DNA of 19,284 nucleotides, from NCBI GenBank assembly GCA_002359055.1, contig DEQC01000015.1, positions 1-19,284 of the forward strand. The letters run 5' to 3'. The notes beneath the pieces are model-generated. The model worked only from the letters and a program-made list of their open reading frames with translations, searched no databases and had not been told where the DNA came from. The stretch comes from Flavobacteriales bacterium UBA3376. GTDB taxonomy: Bacteria > Bacteroidota > Bacteroidia > Flavobacteriales > Weeksellaceae. Shown here piece after piece: positions 14,489-19,284 of the stretch. Numbering within the stretch: position 1 is the first letter of the stretch; each line of letters opens with the position of its first letter. The position numbers were made by a program, and so were the translations under genes.

Positions 14489-14520
14489 CAAATATATAAG
14501 TTAATGACAACTTAAACAAA
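14489..14520 (-). promoter_or_regulatory. Predicted secDF promoter
   Basis: On the - strand TTTG (14520 to 14517), 20 bases, then TATATTTG (14496 to 14489). Both elements are full matches to the Bacteroidota consensus, with spacing one base over the usual 19. The predicted leader before the secDF ATG is close to 30 bases. Confidence 0.7.
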
Positions 14521-14568
14521 ATTATACCCATAGTAAACTTCATTTTTTTTTAATTCAATAAATATTTT

Positions 14569-15894
14569 TTATAGTAATTCATTGGCTAAATTGGCCAACT
14601 CACTTCTTTCTCCTTTGACTAATTGTATGTGAGCAAATAGTTTTTGCCCTTGGAATTTATCGATCAAATAAGAAAGTCCATTGGACTGCTCATCCAAATA
14701 AGGCGTGTCGATTTGCTTGATGTCGCCCGTAAATATAAACTTTGTATTTTCTCCCGCACGGGTTATGATTGTTTTTATTTCATGAGGCGTTAAATTTTGT
14801 GCTTCATCAACTATAAAAATCACATCTGACAAACTTCTTCCTCTGATGTACGCCAAAGGTGTAATCAACAATTTCTCTTGATCCACCATAATGTTGATTT
14901 GCTTATATTCTTTGTCGTGCTCGTCAAATTGATATTGAATAAATTTCAAATTGTCCCATAAAGGTTGCATGTATGGATCGATTTTCGATTTTATATCGCC
15001 TGGTAAATATCCAATGTCTTTGTTACTCAAAGGTACAATCGGACGAGCCAAATAAATTTGTTTGAATTCTCTTCTCTGAGCCATAGCTGCAGCAAGTGCC
15101 AATAAGGTTTTACCGGTTCCAGCTACTCCATGCAAAGCGACTAATTTAATGTCTTTTTGCATCAAAGCATGAAGCGCAAAAGCCTGTTCAGCATTTCTTG
15201 GTTTGATGTTGAAAGTGGTTTGTTTATTGACTCTTTCTAATTCTTTGGAAAATGGGTTGAAATATGCCAAAGCTGATGATTTGGTGCCTTGTAAAATATA
15301 ATATTCATTGGGCAAAACTTCCAATTTTTCCTGGATGGATTCAACAGGAACCGAAAAATCTCTGTAAAGTGAATCGATGATTTCTTGGTCGAAATTTTCA
15401 TAAGATGAAATTCCTGTGGGTAAATTGTCAACTATATTGACTTTCCCAGTTTCATAATCTTCTGCATTGATTCCTATGGCTTTGGCTTTGAGCCTGAGGT
15501 TGATGTCCTTCGTGATCAAATAAACCGGTCGATCGGGTTCTTCTTTTTGAAGAATCAAACATGAATTCAATATTCTATTGTCCATAGAATCTAAACCAAA
15601 AATACTTTCAGCAGTTTTCTTCAAACCATTGGTGCCCAAAGTGATTTTAAAAGAACCTTTATTTTCTCCAGGAAGAGGAATCCAATCTCTGATCAAATGG
15701 TCTTTGGAATTATTGTCTAAGAATCTTATAAATTCTCTTGCTTCGTAGTTTTTGTTGTCATTGCCCTTTTTGAAATTATCTAATTCTTCCAAAACAGTTA
15801 TTGGCAAAACAATATCGTGTTCGTCAAAGTTCATAATTGATCGATGATCAAATATGATAACTGAAGTGTCTAATACAAAAATCTTTTTTTCCAT
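14569..15894 (-). CDS. PIN domain-PhoH family ATPase
   Basis: A two-domain cytoplasmic protein of 441 residues. The N-terminal PIN nuclease domain (about 1-150) has VLDTSVII (Asp9), TVLEELDNFK (Glu37), DSMDNRIL (Asp105) and YLITKDINLRLKA (Asp130), so the acidic metal site looks intact. The C-terminal PhoH ATPase domain (about 230-441) has Walker A GVAGTGKT (256-263), RPIVPLSNKDIGYLPGD (284-300), Walker B VIFIVDEAQN (358-367) and a sensor-like FIFTGDIKQID (387-396). Related PIN-PhoH proteins (PhoH2) act as RNA helicase/RNases; the exact substrate of this one is unknown. ATG 15894 places the PIN core at the N-terminus. It stands 93 bases after the PstS-like gene with no clear terminator between, so it may be co-transcribed. 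A palindrome in its leader is listed separately. Confidence 0.95.
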   Translation of the reverse strand: MEKKIFVLDTSVIIFDHRSIMNFDEHDIVLPITVLEELDNFKKGNDNKNYEAREFIRFLDNNSKDHLIRDWIPLPGENKGSFKITLGTNGLKKTAESIFGLDSMDNRILNSCLILQKEEPDRPVYLITKDINLRLKAKAIGINAEDYETGKVNIVDNLPTGISSYENFDQEIIDSLYRDFSVPVESIQEKLEVLPNEYYILQGTKSSALAYFNPFSKELERVNKQTTFNIKPRNAEQAFALHALMQKDIKLVALHGVAGTGKTLLALAAAMAQRREFKQIYLARPIVPLSNKDIGYLPGDIKSKIDPYMQPLWDNLKFIQYQFDEHDKEYKQINIMVDQEKLLITPLAYIRGRSLSDVIFIVDEAQNLTPHEIKTIITRAGENTKFIFTGDIKQIDTPYLDEQSNGLSYLIDKFQGQKLFAHIQLVKGERSELANLANELL

Positions 15895-15907
15895 ACTTCA
15901 TTTTTTT

Positions 15908-15921
15908 CTATTTCAAATAGA
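15908..15921 (-). promoter_or_regulatory. Palindrome with near-consensus -7 element before the PIN-PhoH gene
   Basis: CTATTT (15908-15913) and AAATAG (15915-15920) form a perfect 6-bp inverted repeat around one C. On the - strand the same bases include TCTATTTG (15921 to 15914), seven of eight bases of TAnnTTTG. I see no -33 match at the right distance, so this is a weak promoter or operator candidate. Confidence 0.3.
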
Positions 15922-15987
15922 CGAAAAAATAATTGAAAAGCGAGAAAATTAAGATTTATGTATCAACAAGTTTTGAAGAAAATCAAA

Positions 15988-16869
15988 TCATTCTACACTT
16001 TCTAAATTGATTTGAACTTCTCTATCGTAGAGATAGTGTGGTTGCAATCCAGCACGCTTTACAACTAATTGACCTTGTTGTGAACCTGCGAATCTTGAAA
16101 AACCGTTGCCAATTCCAAATCCAGTTTCTACAAGTATAAAATAGATTTGTTTTGAAAAAGGATATTTTAAACCTAAAATATTTGGGATGCTCGGCTCCCT
16201 AACTTTTCCTTCGTCATCCACTATATTCAAAACTTTGATTTTCGTTAAAATTTCTTTAACTCTTGGGTCATCAGTTTCACTGATTTCGTTCAAACCGATG
16301 ACTCCAATAGAAGATTTGGATTTTTGAACAAATTCGATGATTGAATCTGCATTATCAAGTGCTTGAATCGTTTTTCCTTCTGGAATTTCTAAATTTAATT
16401 TATTTTTTACAGTATTGAAATTTCCAGAGTTTCCGTTGTCAAAAACAATTTGTAAAGTGTTGTTTAGAATTCCATCCTCGATTTCATCCAAACTGATTGA
16501 ATCGATAGGATTATCTATATCAGTGATAAAAATAACCGCATCATGAGCCAAAAGAGTAGATCGCGGATGTATTTTGGTTTGTAAATTGATATAATCCGCT
16601 TGCTCTTCGCTCAGAGGTTGATTGATAAATGCAGCGTATGCAACCGTATCTAATAAATCTTTAAGAATTTCATTTTCAGGTTTGTAAACAAAGTTGAATT
16701 CAGTTTTCGGATATTTCATTTGATAAATCTCCGATAAAGCATCCATTAAATTTTTATTAGATGGTTCTACATAAATTGTTATTTCTCCTGTTCTGTGCTT
16801 AGCTTCTTCTATATTTTTACAAGAAAATAAACTGAATAATAAAATAGGAAACAATAAAAATTTAATCAT
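15988..16869 (-). CDS. PstS-like substrate-binding lipoprotein
   Basis: A 293-residue periplasmic binding protein of the PstS-like superfamily. From ATG 16869 the product starts MIKFLLFPILLFSLFSC, a lipoprotein signal with lipobox LFSC and lipidated Cys17. After the Cys comes KNIEEAK, a lysine and acidic pattern that loosely resembles a Bacteroidota surface-export signal. The mature part has GEITIYVEPSNKNLMDALSEIY, LLAHDAVIFITDIDNPIDSIS, and the end LKYPFSKQIYFILVETGFGIG, then GQLVVKRAGLQP, both typical of PstS-like proteins. No pstCAB permease genes are adjacent, so a role in phosphate uptake is doubtful; such solitary proteins exist in Flavobacteriia. The frame opens further upstream at 16908, but that adds 13 residues before the signal peptide. 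The start overlaps the stop of the small gene upstream by 8 bases (ATGATTAA), so translation is coupled. Confidence 0.85.
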   Translation of the reverse strand: MIKFLLFPILLFSLFSCKNIEEAKHRTGEITIYVEPSNKNLMDALSEIYQMKYPKTEFNFVYKPENEILKDLLDTVAYAAFINQPLSEEQADYINLQTKIHPRSTLLAHDAVIFITDIDNPIDSISLDEIEDGILNNTLQIVFDNGNSGNFNTVKNKLNLEIPEGKTIQALDNADSIIEFVQKSKSSIGVIGLNEISETDDPRVKEILTKIKVLNIVDDEGKVREPSIPNILGLKYPFSKQIYFILVETGFGIGNGFSRFAGSQQGQLVVKRAGLQPHYLYDREVQINLESVE

Positions 16870-17044
16870 TTCGAGCTTTGATCGCTCTGTAAATTCTAAA
16901 AATACCATACAAAATAAATAAAATTCCTAAGGCGATAGAAGCCCAACTTTGTAATTCGATGAGGAACCATTTTTGGGTCAATATGAAAAACCCAATAAAT
17001 GCGTATAAAATCCCCATAATTATATGTATACTTTTTCTTACCAT
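16862..17044 (-). CDS. Small two-helix membrane protein, function unknown
   Basis: A 60-residue protein I do not recognise by name. It has two hydrophobic segments, IHIIMGILYAFIGFFILTQKW (about 6-26) and WASIALGILFILYGIFRIY (about 34-52), joined by a short linker and ending in a basic tail (RAIKARND), so the C-terminus is probably cytoplasmic. The second segment resembles one half of an HdeD/DUF308-type helix hairpin, but this is too short to assign. It is supported as a real gene by the TAACTTTG promoter element directly before its ATG (17044) and by the 8-base overlap with the PstS-like lipoprotein gene. The coupling suggests the two work together at the envelope; that is inference. Confidence 0.75.
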   Translation of the reverse strand: MVRKSIHIIMGILYAFIGFFILTQKWFLIELQSWASIALGILFILYGIFRIYRAIKARND

Positions 17045-17049
17045 CGAAG

Positions 17050-17057
17050 CAAAGTTA
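17050..17057 (-). promoter_or_regulatory. -7 element 5 bases before the small membrane gene
   Basis: On the - strand TAACTTTG (17057 to 17050) fully matches TAnnTTTG, and CTTCG separates it from the ATG. The -33 region has no good TTTG. The mRNA would start within a base or two of the ATG (leaderless or nearly so). Confidence 0.5.
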
Positions 17058-17139
17058 ATTAATTATCTGCTTTTTAAAAGGAATTAAAAGTAATATTTAG
17101 AATTTGTGAAATAATATGAATTTTGTTGTTTGAGTTGTT

Positions 17140-18264
17140 CTAAATTCTAAATAAACTTCCAGCAATTCCATCGGCAAGAAATTTTCCCTTTGAAGTTAAT
17201 TGTAGTTGTGCGTCATTGATAACGACATTTTTATTGATTAAATGAATTTGTAACTCATACATAAAATCATCGAAAAACTCTTTAGGGAATTTATCTTTTA
17301 AATGATTGAGATTCAAACCTTCATTGGTTCTAAGCTTAATCATTATCAATTCATTGAATTCATCTTCTAAATTCAAGGTTTCGATTTCATTGGGAAGGAT
17401 TCCTTTCTTAATATTTTTTATGTAAATCGCATTGTTTTCAATGTTCCAACTTCTTTCTTTTCCATTGTAAGAATGTGCAGAAGGTCCAATTCCTAAATAG
17501 GATTTACCATTCCAATAATTAGAATTATGTCGGGAATGAAAATTAGGTTTCCCGAAATTTGAAATTTCATAATGTTCATAATCATTGGAAGTCAATGCGT
17601 CAATCAACATTTGAAATTGTCTGGCTTGTTTTTCTTCGTCTATATCTTTGATTTTCCCCACTTCGATTTGATGTTGTAAAAGTGTTTTAGGTTCTATCGT
17701 CAAAACATAAGATGAAATGTGTGGAATATCGAGACTAATAGCAGTTTGTAAATTCTTTTCCCAGATCTGATCGCTGGTCGTTTGACTTCCATAAATCAAA
17801 TCTATGGTAATGTTATTGAAACCAGCATCTTGGGTGAATTTTATCGCGTCCAAAGCTTCATTGGCATTATGCGCTCGATTCATCAATTTCAAATCTTCAT
17901 CAAAAAAAGATTGCACACCAATGCTGAATCGATTGATGGGTGACGTTTTGATTTGTTGAATTTTGTTAAAACTCAAATCATCGGGATTTGCTTCTAAAGT
18001 GATTTCAGGATTTTCAGCAATTGAAAAGTTTTTATAAATTGTATCAAAAATCTGATGGAGTTCATTGTTCTCGAGCAAGGAAGGCGTTCCTCCGCCGAAA
18101 TAAATAGTTTCAATGTTTTCAATGATTTCACCTTTTCTCATCGATAATTCTTTGCAAATCGCATCAATCATTTCTGATTTAGCATTTAAATTTGTTGAGA
18201 AATGATAGTTGCAATAACTGCATTTTTGTTTACAAAAAGGTATGTGAATGTAAATTCCAGCCAT
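17140..18264 (-). CDS. hemW: Radical SAM heme chaperone HemW
   Basis: HemW is a radical-SAM protein that carries heme to membrane-bound targets. It resembles oxygen-independent coproporphyrinogen III oxidase (HemN) and is often misnamed so. The 374-residue product has the [4Fe-4S]/SAM motif CKQKCSYC (Cys11, Cys15, Cys18) close to the N-terminus, TIYFGGGTPSLL (52-63), LEANPDD and IGVQSF. It also has the HemW-type block SRHNSNYWNGKSYLGIGPSAHSY and a C-terminal winged-helix-like end. Real HemN has a longer N-terminus before the cluster; the cluster at residue 11 favours HemW. ATG 18264 is only 4 bases after a TACCTTTG element, so a leaderless transcript is likely. The gene is divergent from the S46 peptidase. 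Confidence 0.94.
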   Translation of the reverse strand: MAGIYIHIPFCKQKCSYCNYHFSTNLNAKSEMIDAICKELSMRKGEIIENIETIYFGGGTPSLLENNELHQIFDTIYKNFSIAENPEITLEANPDDLSFNKIQQIKTSPINRFSIGVQSFFDEDLKLMNRAHNANEALDAIKFTQDAGFNNITIDLIYGSQTTSDQIWEKNLQTAISLDIPHISSYVLTIEPKTLLQHQIEVGKIKDIDEEKQARQFQMLIDALTSNDYEHYEISNFGKPNFHSRHNSNYWNGKSYLGIGPSAHSYNGKERSWNIENNAIYIKNIKKGILPNEIETLNLEDEFNELIMIKLRTNEGLNLNHLKDKFPKEFFDDFMYELQIHLINKNVVINDAQLQLTSKGKFLADGIAGSLFRI

Positions 18265-18268
18265 ATTG

Positions 18269-18276
18269 CAAAGGTA
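18269..18276 (-). promoter_or_regulatory. -7 element 4 bases before hemW
   Basis: On the - strand TACCTTTG (18276 to 18269) fully matches TAnnTTTG, with CAAT before the ATG. No clear -33 TTTG lies 17-21 bases upstream. The implied transcript start is at the ATG. Confidence 0.5.
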
Positions 18277-18311
18277 GTCAGATAAATCGACAGCTTTTTA
18301 AAAAATCGCTG

Positions 18312-18319
18312 TATGTTTG
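18312..18319 (+). promoter_or_regulatory. -7 element for the S46 peptidase
   Basis: TATGTTTG is a full match to TAnnTTTG. No good -33 element is seen. The leader to the ATG at 18371 would be about 45 bases. ACAGC (18290-18294) and GCTGT (18308-18312) form a short inverted repeat just upstream, between the two divergent promoters. Confidence 0.45.
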
Positions 18320-18370
18320 TAACTATTCAATTTTTAAAACAACGAATACAAGAAACAAAAAATTTAACAA

Positions 18371-19284
18371 ATGAAGAGATTACTCATTTTAATTGCAAGT
18401 GTTGCATTTCTCATCACGCCTTTCCAAAAGGCGAAAGCAGATGAAGGAATGTGGTTCTTGATGTTTATCGGTAAGAATATCGATGATATGCAGAAAAAAG
18501 GTTTGAAACTTACTGCAGAAGAGATTTACAGCATCAATAATAGTAGTTTGAAAGATGCTATTGTACAATTTGGTGGAGGATGTACAGCTGAAATAATTTC
18601 GGATACAGGTTTAGTTTTGACCAATCACCATTGCGGTTATGGAGCTATTGCACAATTATCGACACCTGAAAATGATCATTTGACCAATGGATTTTGGGCT
18701 GCAAATCGTTCAGAAGAATTAAAACCAAACAATTTATCCGTTCGATTTTTTGTAAGAATGGACGATGTTTCTGAAAGAATTTTGAGTTTGGTAAACGATA
18801 AAATGTCTGAGGATGAAAGAGAAAAAGTAATCAATCAAGAAATTGCTAGAATCGAACAAGAAAACAATGAAGGTGGAAAATATACCGTCTCAGTTCGTTC
18901 GTTTTTTGAAGGCAATGAATATTATTATTTCGTTTACCAAGATTTCCAAGATGTTCGTTTGGTAGGTACGCCTCCAAATTCGATTGGAAAGTTTGGTGGA
19001 GATACCGACAACTGGGAATGGCCAAGACATACAGGTGATTTCGCGATTTTTAGAGTTTATACAGATAAGGATGGAAATCCAGCAGATTATTCTGTAGATA
19101 ACGTTCCTATGAAACCTAAATATCATTTGCCAATCAGCTTGAAAGGTTATGAAGAGAATGACTTTGCTATGATTTTGGGTTATCCAGGAAGAACCAATCG
19201 TTGGATGCCTGCAAGTGGAGTTGCTCAAAATGTTGATTATGCATATCCAGCTTGGGTTGAAGGTTCTAAATTGTCAATGGATGT
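18371..19284 (+). CDS. S46 family peptidase (DPP7/DPP11-like), N-terminal part
   Basis: A secreted dipeptidyl-peptidase, cut by the window end after 304 residues of what is normally a protein of about 700. MKRLLILIASVAFLITPFQKAKA is a signal peptide with likely cleavage before DEGMWF, the typical mature start of S46 enzymes. IYSINNSSLKDAIVQFGGGC and LTNHHCGYGAIAQLST (83-98) carry the catalytic His (His87 by position), and GDTDNWEWPRHTGDFAIFRVY (210-230) carries the catalytic Asp (Asp223 by spacing to His87). The serine lies beyond the window. These enzymes release dipeptides from peptides in the periplasm of Bacteroidota and do not occur in mammals. DPP7 (hydrophobic P1) and DPP11 (acidic P1) differ by a residue near the C-terminus, so the specificity cannot be called. 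It is divergent from hemW. Confidence 0.93.
   Translation, partial: MKRLLILIASVAFLITPFQKAKADEGMWFLMFIGKNIDDMQKKGLKLTAEEIYSINNSSLKDAIVQFGGGCTAEIISDTGLVLTNHHCGYGAIAQLSTPENDHLTNGFWAANRSEELKPNNLSVRFFVRMDDVSERILSLVNDKMSEDEREKVINQEIARIEQENNEGGKYTVSVRSFFEGNEYYYFVYQDFQDVRLVGTPPNSIGKFGGDTDNWEWPRHTGDFAIFRVYTDKDGNPADYSVDNVPMKPKYHLPISLKGYEENDFAMILGYPGRTNRWMPASGVAQNVDYAYPAWVEGSKLSMD

Noticed and set aside
17096..17151. Inverted repeat TTTAGAATTT/AAATTCTAAA at the 3' end of hemW
   Set aside because: The arms are AT-rich and 36 bases apart, and one lies in the hemW coding end; likely chance.
17140..18264. Reading hemW as oxygen-independent coproporphyrinogen oxidase HemN
   Set aside because: The Fe-S cluster motif is at residue 11 and the protein is about 374 residues; HemN is longer with an N-terminal extension.
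1..19284. Mobile element, CRISPR, defence island, tRNA or rRNA genes
   Set aside because: No transposase, integrase, direct-repeat array, attachment-like repeat or RNA gene was seen; all long frames are accounted for by core genes.

Overview
This window is a piece of a Bacteroidota chromosome, most likely from the Flavobacteriia or a close relative. Three things point there. First, most intergenic regions carry the Bacteroidota promoter -7 element TAnnTTTG, and Shine-Dalgarno sequences are almost absent. Second, bL36 and uS4 are the forms without zinc ligands, and SecD and SecF are fused into one protein. Third, an S46-family secreted peptidase is present, and the DNA is AT-rich throughout. 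I cannot fix the genus from the sequence.

Positions 1-5420 (+ strand) hold the end of the spc operon and the whole alpha operon: rplO (3' part), secY, infA, rpmJ, rpsM, rpsK, rpsD, rpoA and rplQ, closed by a strong terminator. Perfect hairpins lie between rplO and secY and between infA and rpmJ. A TATATTTG promoter precedes infA, and two mutually exclusive hairpins sit just before rpoA.

Positions 5437-10037 (- strand) hold central metabolism. An eno-gltA unit has a clear eno promoter and a gltA terminator. It is followed by a separate two-gene unit, a nitronate-monooxygenase-like flavoprotein and a TesB-type acyl-CoA thioesterase, spaced by one base. The thioesterase converges on rplQ and shares its terminator.

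Positions 10136-10520 (+) hold one HisE-like pyrophosphohydrolase gene with its own promoter, isolated from any other histidine gene. Positions 10526-17044 (-) hold several units: tatA with a PAP2 phosphatase that starts at TTG; secDF with its own promoter and terminator; a PIN-PhoH ATPase; and a tiny two-helix membrane protein overlapping a PstS-like lipoprotein. Positions 17140-18264 (-) are hemW. From 18371 (+) to the window end runs the N-terminal part of an S46 dipeptidyl-peptidase.

The gene content is mainly translation, transcription, protein export (SecY, SecDF, TatA), glycolysis/TCA cycle and heme handling. I see no mobile element, CRISPR array, tRNA/rRNA gene or defence system. I found no gene cluster I would call a new system. 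The most useful observations are at the level of expression: three genes whose -7 element lies 4-5 bases from the start codon (probable leaderless mRNAs), a TTG-initiated gene coupled to tatA, and leader RNA structures inside the ribosomal-protein operon.
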